The notes under the pieces: generated by a model
The model's database searches: none
What the model was told of the DNA's origin: nothing
Seen by the model: the letters and a program-made list of their open reading frames with translations, nothing else
In this document: piece by piece, positions 28,584 through 38,432 of the stretch
How the letters are laid out: every line of letters starts with the position of its first letter
Position numbering within the stretch: the first letter of the stretch is position 1
Source of the DNA: CAWCDJ01 sp963794265
Lineage (GTDB): Bacteria > Acidobacteriota > Terriglobia > Bryobacterales > Bryobacteraceae
Length of the DNA stretch: 64,000 nucleotides
Assembly: GCA_963794265.1 (NCBI GenBank)
Contig: CAWCDJ010000004.1
Coordinates: forward strand, 992,001-1,056,000
Direction of reading: 5' to 3'
Program-made: the position numbers and the translations under genes

Positions 28584-29696
28584 CTACTTCGCGTTGGTGA
28601 TGGCCAGGACCGCGTATGCCGTGGCTGCATCGCTCATGAAACGGCCCGCGTCGGACGATAGCTCGCGTTCCTTATTGAGCGAGTACGCCGGCCATCGACC
28701 GTCCCCGGCATTTTGATTGCGGCGGAGCCAGGCAACCGCTCGATCCAGGTTCGATTTCGTCTCCGGCGCTCCCAGTTGTTCGAGCGCGAAGGCGATGAGG
28801 CCGGTCGCATAGCCATCGCTTTCGGTATGCAGCGGCGTGTTGTCCCTCCGCTTCCACGAGCCGACCAGGTCCGACGTGCTGAAGCCACCGTCCTCACGCT
28901 GCTTCGCAACCGTTTCCGCGAGGATCGCCTTTTGTTGGTCGCGAGTCAGCAAGTCCGGCAGCCTCGCTGAGGCCCACAGCAGCGTTACCCGGTCCAAGGG
29001 GGTCTGCGCACTCATCTCATTCTGGAGCCAATCCCGCATACGTTTGAGCCCCACCTGAATCGCAGGCCCGGATTGGTACCCGCCGGGAGCGGAACCGATC
29101 GCGATCGCGGCCAAGGTGGTGCCCCAGAACTGGGAGTCGCCCTCCCAGGGCGCATTGTGGAACTGGATCCACGCCCAAGCTCCATTCATTTCGCCGCTCC
29201 GGAGTTGCAACGTCCACATATTGTCGAGCGCCTGACGTGCATCCCCGCTCAACTTACCGGATGGGAGGTCGCGCCAGACCAGGATTAGCGCGTTCAGAAT
29301 CGATTCGGTGCCGCGCGACTCGGAGGTTTTCGGCAGGCCGCTGGTCTGGTCCGCATAGAACGGCTCGACGTCTTTCCACAGGCGAACGCGCTTCAGCACA
29401 TTATCGAGAACCTTTTGTTCGGTGGGTGTGGGAAGCGTTTCGGCCAAGGGTGTGTGTAACGCTGAGCGGCTCAACGCGTATGGCAGTACCGTATGGCATG
29501 AAACACAAAATGTCTGGTGGTCGCGCGCGGCTTTGGGCCAGGTCATCCACCACGACATACGTTGATCCAAATAAGCGGCCGCCGCGTGGGGATTCCAATC
29601 CTGAACGGAAACGTCCGCTCCGGAGAGCGTACTCAGCGTGATTCCAGCCAGGAGAATCACACTCAGCAATCCTCGGCATCCGGATACCTGCATCAC
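28584..29696 (-). CDS. Secreted terpenoid-cyclase-like (alpha/alpha toroid) protein with a CxxCH haem-type motif
   Basis: 370 residues with a signal peptide (GLLSVILLAGITLSTLSGA). Close to the mature N-terminus lies CVSCH (residues 64-68), a covalent haem c motif, in a context (TFCVSCHTVLPYALSR) seen in cytochrome-like segments. The rest has squalene-cyclase-like repeats: WDDE-type helices with GAWAWIQFHNAPWEGD, AKQREDGGFSTSDLVGSW and WLRRNQNAGDGRWPAYSLN, ending in YAVLAITNAK. Enzymatic cyclisation is doubtful because no DxDD acid motif is seen. Function unknown; periplasmic. Confidence 0.75.
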   Translation of the reverse strand: MMQVSGCRGLLSVILLAGITLSTLSGADVSVQDWNPHAAAAYLDQRMSWWMTWPKAARDHQTFCVSCHTVLPYALSRSALHTPLAETLPTPTEQKVLDNVLKRVRLWKDVEPFYADQTSGLPKTSESRGTESILNALILVWRDLPSGKLSGDARQALDNMWTLQLRSGEMNGAWAWIQFHNAPWEGDSQFWGTTLAAIAIGSAPGGYQSGPAIQVGLKRMRDWLQNEMSAQTPLDRVTLLWASARLPDLLTRDQQKAILAETVAKQREDGGFSTSDLVGSWKRRDNTPLHTESDGYATGLIAFALEQLGAPETKSNLDRAVAWLRRNQNAGDGRWPAYSLNKERELSSDAGRFMSDAATAYAVLAITNAK

Positions 29697-29891
29697 TGTG
29701 CTCCTTTATCGGGCGTTATTGAGGCGCTCACACGATACGGGGTAGTGGGCGTGAACAGGGAAATCGACCCTCGTATCGTATCACGGGCACGCCGACAAGG
29801 ACGATTGCGCTATGTATCGCCTCGGGCAAGCCGGGGCCACGCGGGACCGTAAAACAGGCCGCCATGTCCCCGGCGCCCGATTCCGCCGATC
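29697..29891. other. Intergenic stretch with a spaced inverted repeat
   Basis: About 195 bp between two minus-strand genes. It contains ACGATACG (29732-29739) and its reverse complement CGTATCGT (29772-29779), 32 bp apart. Either an operator for the gene at 29696 or chance; no clear promoter could be fixed. Confidence 0.25.
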
Positions 29892-32800
29892 TCAGGTAAG
29901 GATGGTGTAACCGGCCGAGATGGCCCCATCCGCGCGCCGCTGGCTGAGGCGGGTTTCCGCCTTGCTCCGTGTTTCGCCAGTGCGTTCCAGTCCCACCAGC
30001 ACGGGCCGGTAGGCGTCCCCATTGAGACGGAGCGGAAGTTCGAATGCCTGAGTGCCTGCACCGACGACCAGGACGGAGTGGCCGTCCCTGGAGCCGACGG
30101 TCACGTCAACGCGTGTGCGGATCAGGCCCGGCGGAGTCACGCCCAGCGGCTTGCAAGCACGCAACTCGCCGCTCTTTGCCAAGCCGGTCCATCTTTCCAT
30201 CGTGGCTCCGTCGGGTGCGCGGACCACGACCACATACTCCCGCGGCACGCGGCTCCGGTCCACGATCACGGCCTCGATCCCTTTGGGGAGTCTCGACCCG
30301 ACAATCACCGCCGAATAAGAGGTGGCTGACGACGCGCCGGAGGGAGGGTAGTCGATCGTGATGTTCTTCTGGGCGATGTTGTTGTCGCCTCTCACGGGAT
30401 AGGCGTCCGCGACCGGCGCGGGACCGTCGTGGGGCGACACCTCCGCGAGCAGGCACGGGTGCCAGTGGACGGATGTGCCGTCCACCATGACCTCCTCGGG
30501 CGGAATCAGGTTCTGGTCCCACTTCATTTTCACGATCGCGTCGCCGCCGGGAGGCAGATCGGCGACGATCTGCTCGCCGATGAGATAGGTTCCGGGCTGC
30601 AGCGGCGTCGCGGGCGTCTGCCCGAATTGCGCCGTCGGTTCCCAGTCCTTCGGATATTGGAATTCCACGCCGCCGAAGTGGGCAACCGACGCCCGCAGGT
30701 ACAGCGTGGAGCAGGCCCGCGTGCCGACGTTCCTGACCCTCAGGTACACCCAGTTGTCCTGGCCTGACTTCGGGTTTTGATGCGGACCCGGGGACGTGTA
30801 GGCGAGCGTGGTGGGAATCGGGTCGTCCGTGTTCCGCACCCAGATGTCCGGGCTGTTGGCATGCCAGCCGGTAGATGGAACCGAGCCGTTATCCGTCAGG
30901 TCGTCCCGCACCACCGCATCGGTACGCTGGACCAACCCGACTGTGGCCTGCACTGCGGCATTAACATCCAGGCGACCGTATCCATACCACTGGCTGTAGT
31001 CGATGGCACCGTCCCCATCCAGGTCCTGCCATTGGCCAATGGTGTTGGCCTGAGCCGCGTCGATCTTGGCGGCGCTGCTGCGCAGGATGTCCCGCACCTC
31101 GACCCATGTCAGGTCCGGCTTCACCGAGAGCAGCAGAGCGGCTGCCCCGGCTACCGTCGGACAGGCATGGCTGGTGCCTCCGAACCCCACCGAGGCGTTT
31201 TTGGCGTAATCATTGTTGGGTCCGGTGACCACGGCTGTGTTCGCGCCGTACGCATGTCCCAGCGCGGAGACCGTGAGGTGGCCCGGGCTCACCGCGGAGA
31301 TCTGGTGGGTTTCGCTGGGCGATCCACCGGGTTTATTGAACAGGGCGTACTCTCCCACGCTGAACCCGGACGTATTTCCGACGTTGACCGACGTTGCGCC
31401 AGCCGCGGCGGCTTGTGTGAGTGCCGTTGTGGCGCTGGCGCTGCCGGGCCAGTCTCCCATATTGGTCCGGACCGTCGACATAATCGGATCGCGGATCTGC
31501 GCTCCGGGAAGGCTCCCGTCATAACACGTGTGGCTCGGCGCCACGAGGTCGATGGTCAGCCCGTAGGGGCTATAGTACGCCCGCGTATCCACTGCAGCCG
31601 CCAGGTTGTTGTAGTTCCCATTCGGATCCGGTTGGACCGAATTACACGGATTGGTCGGGTTCTGGTTGATGGATGCGCCCACCCCGATGGTCTTCGGATA
31701 GGACGAGAACGGGTTGAAGTTATCCACCAGTATGTACCCGAGATTCCCCGTGGAGAAGCACAGGATCGTGCCTCTCCCGTTCCGCCCGAAGCTGGTGACG
31801 AAGTCGAGGACATCGCGCCATACGCTGCTCATGGAAGTGGCGGCGTTGAAACCCCATGAGTTCGAGATGATATCCGCGCCCTTGGGGAGCTTTTGCGGCA
31901 GTGGTGCCGCACCGATGTCAAACCCCGCCATCCACGCCCAATAATCGGCTATGTCCAACTGGCTGGGAGAGCTATCCATCCGGCCGCCCACCAGGTGACA
32001 GTTCGGCGCCACCCCCGAGATGCCGACGTTGTTGTCCATGTCGGCGGTCGCCGAACCGGCGCACTGCGTACCGTGGTCGCCGGGCACATTCGCGAACGTC
32101 TGGTTGTTCCCGTTTACGAAGTCCCAGTCAATGACCATCTTTTGCGTACTGTCGCTCAAAGTCCCAGTGAGATCGTGGTGCCCCGGATCGACTCCCTCGA
32201 GATCCAGCACAGCGATCGTGACATTCGGGCTTCCCCCGGCGTTTCCGCCCGGTATGCCTGCCAGTGTGTCCCATGCATCGTCACAATGGATCAAGTGGAG
32301 ATGGGGCGTCTCCGGGAACAGGTAGTCGTTGGGCGTGTGCAGATTCTTGGTGAGTCTGTGGATCAGGTTCGGCTCCACGTACGCGACGCCCGGCTCACCC
32401 ATCAGGTGGTGGATGATGTCCAGCACCTGGTAATCGCCGCCGAGTTTCGAGCGCAGCAGGAATACGTTACCGAGATAGGTCACTTCGCGCACGATGGTCA
32501 GGTCGTACTTTTCCGCCAGGCGTCGGATCTCGTCGCGCTTCATCCAGGGCTGGAAACGCGCCACGATCTCGTTGGGAATGCCGAACGCCGGCTCCCCTTC
32601 CTGGTAGGCGGGCGCAGCCAGGCGGCCGGTCACGCGCGACTTGGCCAGTTCCGCTCCCAGCATGGCGTTCAACACTTTCAGCCGGTCCGTGGCTTCCTCG
32701 CCTTCTCCAATCTGAATCTCGAATAGCGCGTTGTCGGGCGGGGCCGTCTCCTTCGATCCGGTGACTCGGCGGAAATCCAGCTTGTGCTTGCCCAGCATCT

Positions 32801-33176
32801 CGGCCGTGACGTTGGCGGCGTTTGAGCCCCGCACGGCGAGCAGTACGGCATCCGGCCGGGGAGTGAAGTAGCACTTCATTCCCGCGGCGTCGAAACTCGG
32901 CATCCCGGGCTTGCCGAGCATCACCTGAATGTGATTGTCTCCGGGCTCCAGGTTTACGGTCCGGTCCTCTTCGGTCAGTCCGGCGACTCCGTGCACGCGG
33001 ATCTCGAACGAGCCCGGCTTCTGTTCGTCCAGCATGCTGCGCTGTAATGTTTTGACGAATGGGATAGGCCGGAAGGTCTCCCCCGCGTGCCGCCCCTCCA
33101 CGGCCGCTCCATCGATGACATGGTGCTCGAAATCCTGAACGAGCACAAAGACTTTTGCGGTGGCTGTCTCAGGCAT
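29892..33176 (-). CDS. Subtilisin-like (S8) serine peptidase, large, no signal peptide
   Basis: 1094 residues from ATG 33176, which has AAAGGAG 9-10 bp upstream (the frame opens at TTG 33185). The catalytic set is complete: Asp325 (IAVLDLEGVDPGHHDL), His368 (GDHGTQCAG), Asn439 (NSWGF) and Ser669 (GGTSHACP). A propeptide-like region precedes it (REVTYLGNVFLLRS, GVAYVEPN). Between SHTCYDGSLPG and the Ser motif there is an unusual 100-residue insertion resembling a small beta module (GATSVNVGNTSGFSVGEYALF). About 350 residues of beta-rich modules follow. No leader peptide is visible, so it is cytosolic or leaves by a non-Sec route. Confidence 0.88.
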   Translation of the reverse strand: MPETATAKVFVLVQDFEHHVIDGAAVEGRHAGETFRPIPFVKTLQRSMLDEQKPGSFEIRVHGVAGLTEEDRTVNLEPGDNHIQVMLGKPGMPSFDAAGMKCYFTPRPDAVLLAVRGSNAANVTAEMLGKHKLDFRRVTGSKETAPPDNALFEIQIGEGEEATDRLKVLNAMLGAELAKSRVTGRLAAPAYQEGEPAFGIPNEIVARFQPWMKRDEIRRLAEKYDLTIVREVTYLGNVFLLRSKLGGDYQVLDIIHHLMGEPGVAYVEPNLIHRLTKNLHTPNDYLFPETPHLHLIHCDDAWDTLAGIPGGNAGGSPNVTIAVLDLEGVDPGHHDLTGTLSDSTQKMVIDWDFVNGNNQTFANVPGDHGTQCAGSATADMDNNVGISGVAPNCHLVGGRMDSSPSQLDIADYWAWMAGFDIGAAPLPQKLPKGADIISNSWGFNAATSMSSVWRDVLDFVTSFGRNGRGTILCFSTGNLGYILVDNFNPFSSYPKTIGVGASINQNPTNPCNSVQPDPNGNYNNLAAAVDTRAYYSPYGLTIDLVAPSHTCYDGSLPGAQIRDPIMSTVRTNMGDWPGSASATTALTQAAAAGATSVNVGNTSGFSVGEYALFNKPGGSPSETHQISAVSPGHLTVSALGHAYGANTAVVTGPNNDYAKNASVGFGGTSHACPTVAGAAALLLSVKPDLTWVEVRDILRSSAAKIDAAQANTIGQWQDLDGDGAIDYSQWYGYGRLDVNAAVQATVGLVQRTDAVVRDDLTDNGSVPSTGWHANSPDIWVRNTDDPIPTTLAYTSPGPHQNPKSGQDNWVYLRVRNVGTRACSTLYLRASVAHFGGVEFQYPKDWEPTAQFGQTPATPLQPGTYLIGEQIVADLPPGGDAIVKMKWDQNLIPPEEVMVDGTSVHWHPCLLAEVSPHDGPAPVADAYPVRGDNNIAQKNITIDYPPSGASSATSYSAVIVGSRLPKGIEAVIVDRSRVPREYVVVVRAPDGATMERWTGLAKSGELRACKPLGVTPPGLIRTRVDVTVGSRDGHSVLVVGAGTQAFELPLRLNGDAYRPVLVGLERTGETRSKAETRLSQRRADGAISAGYTILT

Positions 33177-33477
33177 TTGACGCAACTCCTTTCCCGAATT
33201 GGGAAATCGTCGTCAGGTCACCCGATCGTTGTGCGGGCGAATAGCCCGGGAATCGGCGGTTCCCGCGAAAACTGGATGTGCGAGGCACGGATTCGGGAAC
33301 TGATTCCCGGCGCGGCGTTCTTACCGTTACCGTCGCTCCGGATATTATGGACCCGGATATCCTGAAAGGCAATGAACTCGCCTTCGATAGCTTCGACGCC
33401 GAATTGCCTGGCCGTATGAGGCAGGTACCGGAGCTCTTCCCTTATGGGAGGAGATATGTCCGGGACCTGCGATGAAG

Positions 33478-33906
33478 TTAGTCCGCCCGCCTGCTGCTCG
33501 CTCGCCGGGGCTGCGGCTTGCTCTTGTTTTTGAGATTGAGCGCCACCGCCGCTCGGATAAGATTCTTCAAGGCCGCCTCATCGAGCGTATCGGCTTCGTG
33601 TATGTCGATGGCGCGCCTGACATTCCCGTCGAGGCTGGAGTTAAACAGACCTGAAGGGTCCTTCAACGCAGCTCCCCTGGCAAATGTCATTTTGACAACG
33701 TTCTTGTACGTCTCTCCTGTGCAGACGATGCCGCTGTGGGACCAGGTGGGAGTCCCCATCCACTTCCACTCTTCGGCGATCTCAGGGTCTGCCTCGTGTA
33801 CGATTTCGCGCACTTTCGCAAGAGTCTTCCCGCGCCAGTCCGTAAGTTCCCTGATCTTCTCGTCGATCAAAGCAGAAGCAGATTGCATTGGTATGGGCTT
33901 TTTCAT
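33478..33906 (-). CDS. DUF1801 (YdhG-like) domain protein
   Basis: 142 residues from ATG 33906 (GGAG 6 bp upstream; the longer frame begins at 33927). It shows the DUF1801 pattern: LIDEKIRELTDWRGKTLAKVREIVHEADPEIAEEWKWMGTPTW, then VKMTFARGAALKDPSGLFN, followed by a Lys/Arg-rich tail (NKSKPQPRRASSRR). The family is small, cytosolic and linked to iron or stress in some bacteria; function here unknown. It lies 85 bp after the RND pump gene on the same strand and could share its transcript. Confidence 0.85.
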   Translation of the reverse strand: MKKPIPMQSASALIDEKIRELTDWRGKTLAKVREIVHEADPEIAEEWKWMGTPTWSHSGIVCTGETYKNVVKMTFARGAALKDPSGLFNSSLDGNVRRAIDIHEADTLDEAALKNLIRAAVALNLKNKSKPQPRRASSRRAD

Positions 33907-33991
33907 GCGAAACTCCAACTCTCCCACCTATTCTAGCTGCGCTCGGCGCAACCCGGCGCGTCGCGGGTTTCGTCCCGGCCATTCTCGCGCA

Positions 33992-36900
33992 CTATACCGA
34001 GGCAGCGCCCTTCACTGTGCTTAGTTGGGGCGCAGGCTCCTGGAGTTTCTGCTGGACCTGCTCGAGATAGAGGTAAATGACGGGCGTGATGTAGAGCGTG
34101 AGAAACTGGCTCACCACAAGCCCTCCGACCACGGCGAGGCCGAGCGGCTGCCGTGCGTCGGCGCCTTCGCCATAGCCAAGCGCGATGGGCAGTGTCCCGA
34201 ACAGCGCGGCCATGGTCGTCATCATGATCGGGCGGAACCGCAGCATGCAGCCCTGCCAGATAGCGTCGTGCGGATTCGCGCCTTCCTTCCGGGCGTCGAT
34301 CGCGAAGTCGATCATCATGATCGCATTCTTCTTCACCACGCCGAAAAGCATGATGATGCCGACGAACGCGTACAGGTCGAGCTGCTTGTGAAAGATCAGA
34401 AGTGTGAGCAGCGCGCCGAATACCGCCGACGGCAGCCCCGATAAAATCGTGATCGGATGGATGAAGCTCTCGTACAGCACTCCGAGCACGATATAGATCA
34501 CCAGGATGGCCACGATCAGCAGAACCGTCAGGTTCCGGAAAGAATCCTGGAATTCCTTGACCGTACCCTGGAAATTCGCGCTGATGGTGGGCGGGATCCG
34601 CATATCGCGTATGATATCGTCCACCGATTGCGCCGCCTGGCCGAGGGAGAATCCCGGCCGCAGATTGAACGAGATCGTCACCGCCGGAAGTTGTCCGAAG
34701 TGGTTGATGTTCAGAGGTCCCGTCTGACGCTTCAGACGCACCACCGCGTCCAGCGGCACCAGCGAGCCGTTTGACGATCGCAGGTAGAGCTTGGAGAGGC
34801 CTTCCGGGGTTCGCTGATACTTTGGGTCCACCTCCAGGATGACGAGGTACTGGTCCGCGGGAGCGTAGATCACGGAGACCTGGCGTGTGCCGTAAGCGCT
34901 GAACAACCCGTCCTGGATCTTTTCCGGAGTGACCCCGAGCGCCTGCGCGCGGTCGCGGTCGATATTCACCATCACCTGCGGCGCCGAAATCTGCATGTCG
35001 TTGGTGACGTCCACGATCCCCGGTACCTGCGCCATCCTGGCGGTCAGTTGGGGGGCCCATGTATAGATTTCATGAAGGTCCGCGCTCTGAAGCGTGAGCT
35101 GGTACTGATTGGTGCCGAACTGCCCGCTTACGGTAATCGGGGGCGGGTTCTGCAGAAACGTAAAGAGCCCGGGCACGGCCATGACTTTGGGCCGCAGGTC
35201 TTCGATCGTCTGGTCCACCGAGAGGCGGCGCTGGTCGCGCGGCACCAGTTTGACGAACACGAATGCCTGGTTTCCTCCCACCACGAACGCGAGAACGTCC
35301 GCCACGCCCGGTTCCCGCCGGATCACGTCGGCAATGGCCTTATGGTGGCGGGCCATGCTCTCGAACGAGATGTCCTGGGGCCCCATGGTGATGCCGAATA
35401 AAGCGCTGCTGTCCTGGCTCGGGATGAAGCCCGTCGGCATGGTCTCGAACAGATAGACCGTGCCGGCCAGCATGAGGACCGCTACGCCGAGTGTGGCCAG
35501 CCGGAAACGCAGCGCGATCCGCAGCGTGCCGGCGTACCATTGCCGGATGCGGTTGAATCCGCCAGCCGCCGGAATCTCCTCCGGAGTCTCGTGGCGCTGC
35601 CGGTCGGCCTTCAGAAAGCGGCTGCCCAGCATGGGAGTGAGGCTCAGGGAAACGGCGCCGGAGATCAGAATCGCGACTACGATGGTGACTGAGAACTCGT
35701 GCAGCAGGCGTCCGACGATGCCGCGCATGAACAGCACCGGAATGAACACCGCGACTAGCGAAAACGTCATCGAGAGGATGGTGAACCCGATCTCGCGCGA
35801 GGCCACCAACGCGGCCTCCATTCGCGTTTTTCCCATCTCCATGTGCCGCACGATGTTTTCCAGCATCACGATGGCATCGTCCACTACGAAGCCAACCGAG
35901 AGCGTGAGGGCCATGAGCGAGAGGTTGTTCAGGCTGTAGCCCAGCAGGTACATCGCGGCGAAGGTTCCGACGATCGAGAAGGGCACTGCGCAACCCGGAA
36001 TCAGCGTCGCCGATAGATTCCGCAGAAACAGGAAAATCACCAGGACCACGACGCAGACGGTGAGGACGAGCGTGAATTCCACGTCGTGGATGGATTGCCG
36101 GATCGACTCCGAGGCGTCGAACGCAACCTGAAGCTTCACCGATGGCGGGATCTCGCGCCGCAGCACCGGCAGCAGGGCGCGGATGCTGTCCACCACGTCC
36201 ACCGTATTCGTTCCGGGCTGGCGCTGAATAGCGAGGATCACGCCGCGAACGTCGTTGTTCCACGCAATCAGCTTGTCGTTGTCGACGCTGTCGAGCACCC
36301 TGCCGAGCTGTTCCAGCCGCACCGGGGTTCCGTTTCGCCATGCAACGATGATGGGGCGGTAAGCGGCGGCATTCAGGAGCGTGCCGCTCGACTGAATGGT
36401 CAGAGCCTGCGCGCTTCCGTCGAGGCGCCCCGTCGGCAGATTCGTGTTGTTCGCCGAAATCGCGCTTTGGACTTCGTCGAGGCCGAGGCCGAACGCCGCA
36501 AGCTTATCGGGATCCACCTGCACGCGCACGGCGTACTTCTGCTCTCCGTACACCTGCACACGCGAGACGCCGCTCACCATCGAGATCCGCTGGGCTAGAA
36601 GAATGTCGGCGTAATCGGTGACCGTATAGAGCGGCAGCGTCTCGGAGGAAAGCGAGAGATAGAGTACCGGCTGATCCGCCGGGTTCACCTTCTCGTACGT
36701 CGGAGGACGCGGCATGCTCGAAGGCAGCCGTCCGCCCGCCGAAGAGATCTTCGCCTGAATGTCCTGGGCGGCGGCATCGATGTTCCGGTCGAGTGTGAAC
36801 TGCACCGTGATCTGGGTGCTGCCGAGGGAATTGGTCGAGTTCATCGACGAGATTCCCGCGATCGTCGAGAACTCGCGTTCCAGGGGAGTCGCCACGGTTG

Positions 36901-37081
36901 CCGCCATCGTCTCGGGGCTGGCTCCGGGCACCGCCGCGTTCACCTGGATCGTCGGGTAGTCCACGCTTGGGAGCGCGGCGACCGGCAGCGAACGGAACGC
37001 AATCGTGCCGAACACCAGGATCGCGAGCGAAAGGAGCGCCGTCATGATCGGGCGCTCTATGAAGATGCGGGAGAGGTTCAC
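33992..37081 (-). CDS. RND multidrug efflux inner-membrane pump, MdtC/AcrB-like
   Basis: 1029 residues from GTG 37081, which overlaps the adaptor stop (GTGA); upstream frame to 37375 is inside the adaptor gene. Opening FIERPIMTALLSLAILVFGTIAFRSLPVA and PGASPETMAATVATPLEREF match the MdtB/MdtC branch. The proton-relay pair is Asp401-Asp402 in GFVVDDAIVMLENI; a second membrane bundle near the end has LYAFVGIIMLFGVVKKNAIMMIDFA. It is a trimeric proton-driven pump exporting drugs or bile-salt-like amphiphiles across both membranes with the adaptor encoded upstream. No TolC-like gene is adjacent. Confidence 0.93.
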   Translation of the reverse strand: MNLSRIFIERPIMTALLSLAILVFGTIAFRSLPVAALPSVDYPTIQVNAAVPGASPETMAATVATPLEREFSTIAGISSMNSTNSLGSTQITVQFTLDRNIDAAAQDIQAKISSAGGRLPSSMPRPPTYEKVNPADQPVLYLSLSSETLPLYTVTDYADILLAQRISMVSGVSRVQVYGEQKYAVRVQVDPDKLAAFGLGLDEVQSAISANNTNLPTGRLDGSAQALTIQSSGTLLNAAAYRPIIVAWRNGTPVRLEQLGRVLDSVDNDKLIAWNNDVRGVILAIQRQPGTNTVDVVDSIRALLPVLRREIPPSVKLQVAFDASESIRQSIHDVEFTLVLTVCVVVLVIFLFLRNLSATLIPGCAVPFSIVGTFAAMYLLGYSLNNLSLMALTLSVGFVVDDAIVMLENIVRHMEMGKTRMEAALVASREIGFTILSMTFSLVAVFIPVLFMRGIVGRLLHEFSVTIVVAILISGAVSLSLTPMLGSRFLKADRQRHETPEEIPAAGGFNRIRQWYAGTLRIALRFRLATLGVAVLMLAGTVYLFETMPTGFIPSQDSSALFGITMGPQDISFESMARHHKAIADVIRREPGVADVLAFVVGGNQAFVFVKLVPRDQRRLSVDQTIEDLRPKVMAVPGLFTFLQNPPPITVSGQFGTNQYQLTLQSADLHEIYTWAPQLTARMAQVPGIVDVTNDMQISAPQVMVNIDRDRAQALGVTPEKIQDGLFSAYGTRQVSVIYAPADQYLVILEVDPKYQRTPEGLSKLYLRSSNGSLVPLDAVVRLKRQTGPLNINHFGQLPAVTISFNLRPGFSLGQAAQSVDDIIRDMRIPPTISANFQGTVKEFQDSFRNLTVLLIVAILVIYIVLGVLYESFIHPITILSGLPSAVFGALLTLLIFHKQLDLYAFVGIIMLFGVVKKNAIMMIDFAIDARKEGANPHDAIWQGCMLRFRPIMMTTMAALFGTLPIALGYGEGADARQPLGLAVVGGLVVSQFLTLYITPVIYLYLEQVQQKLQEPAPQLSTVKGAASV

Positions 37082-38289
37082 AGCGGCCCCGTCCCGAGTA
37101 TCCCCGGATCCACCAGCTTTACGGGCGCACCCGGAAACAGGCGTAACTGGCCGTCGGTCACCACGGTGTCGCCCGCCGCGAGGCCTTCGCGGATCACCGT
37201 GCGGGCGCCGGATGCGATCCCCACGCTCACGGGGCGCATCTCGACCGTGCTCTTCGGCGTCACAACGTATACGAACTGGCCGCGCTGGCCGGCCTGTACG
37301 GCCTCGGTCGGAACCAGGATGGCATTGGGAATCGTGTCCAGCGTGAGGACGGTCGTAACGAACTCGCCCGGCCACAGCAACCGATCGCGGTTTTCGAGCA
37401 AGGCCTTCAGGTGGATCGTACCGGTATTGGTGTCCACGGTATTATCCACTACGGTCACGTATCCCGAGGCGGTGTGGGTCACGTCGTCCTGCGCGATCAC
37501 CTGGACCGGAAGCCGGCCGTTCGCGCTGAGACGGCGAATCGAAGGGAGATGCTGCTCCGGGACGCTGAAATTGACGTAAATCGGCGAGATCCGGTGGATG
37601 ACCACCAGCGGCACATCGCTCACTTTGATCTGGTTTCCGGCCTGCACCAGCACGTTGCCGGTGCGGCCCGCGATTGGCGAACGGATCTCGCAGTAGCTCA
37701 GGTCGAGTTTCGCCTTGGCGAGGGCTGCGAGGTCCGCTTGTAACGTGGCGCGCGCCGTCTCGACGGTAGCCTGTGTCGCCTTAGCCGTGGCCAGGGCCAC
37801 ATCGAGCGCCGTCCGGGCCTGATCGGCCTGCATGCGCGAAGCGAGGTTTTCTTTGTACAACTCGCCCTGGCGATCGGCGTCGGTCTCCGCGTACCTCGCC
37901 TGCGCCTGGTCGCGGACGAGCGCGGCCTCGGCCTGGGCGATCTGAGCGCGATCGCGGGCAATCGCCGCCTCGGCCTGTCGCACCGCTTCCTCGTACGGGC
38001 GCGGATCGATCTGGAACAGCAGGTCGCCCTTCGCGACGTTCTGCCCTTCGCGTAGGGCCACCCTCATGAGTTCGCCCGCTATCTGCGACTTCACCTGCAC
38101 GATCGCGGATGCTTCCGCCGTTCCGACCACGCGAATCTCGGTAGGCACCGATTCCCGCACTGCCCTGACCGCCGAAACGGGAGTGACCGGCGGTCCGGCC
38201 GCCGCAGGCCTCGCCGATTGCGGCTTCTGCCCGCAACCGCAGAGCAAAACCACCACCCCAAAGATGACCGCCAAAAGATATTTCGACAC
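37078..38289 (-). CDS. RND efflux periplasmic adaptor (membrane fusion protein), lipoprotein
   Basis: 403 residues with a lipobox (VVVLLCGCG, Cys19). HlyD/AcrA architecture: N-terminal beta-barrel/lipoyl half (VVGTAEASAIVQVKSQIAGELMRVALREGQNVAKGDLLFQIDPRPYEEAVRQAEA), a long alpha-hairpin rich in Ala/Glu/Arg, second lipoyl half (AKLDLSYCEIRSPIAGRTGNVLVQAGNQI) and C-terminal beta domains. It links the RND pump to an outer-membrane channel. Starts the two-gene pump operon; overlap with the pump is 4 bp. Confidence 0.93.
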   Translation of the reverse strand: MSKYLLAVIFGVVVLLCGCGQKPQSARPAAAGPPVTPVSAVRAVRESVPTEIRVVGTAEASAIVQVKSQIAGELMRVALREGQNVAKGDLLFQIDPRPYEEAVRQAEAAIARDRAQIAQAEAALVRDQAQARYAETDADRQGELYKENLASRMQADQARTALDVALATAKATQATVETARATLQADLAALAKAKLDLSYCEIRSPIAGRTGNVLVQAGNQIKVSDVPLVVIHRISPIYVNFSVPEQHLPSIRRLSANGRLPVQVIAQDDVTHTASGYVTVVDNTVDTNTGTIHLKALLENRDRLLWPGEFVTTVLTLDTIPNAILVPTEAVQAGQRGQFVYVVTPKSTVEMRPVSVGIASGARTVIREGLAAGDTVVTDGQLRLFPGAPVKLVDPGILGTGPL

Positions 38290-38432
38290 AATATGCCCGA
38301 CTCTCTGGCAAGTTTACCAAACGGCTCCGCCGCAATCGTGGGGCAGGTCCTCTCTTCGGCGGGCGAACCACGGTCGTCCTCCGGTCGTCGAACACCCGCG
38401 TTGGAATTCAACCGCGCCGAAGATCGCACCCG

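Noticed and set aside
37082..37375. N-terminal extension of the RND pump
   Set aside because: The extension is out of frame within the adaptor gene; pump homology starts exactly at GTG 37081.
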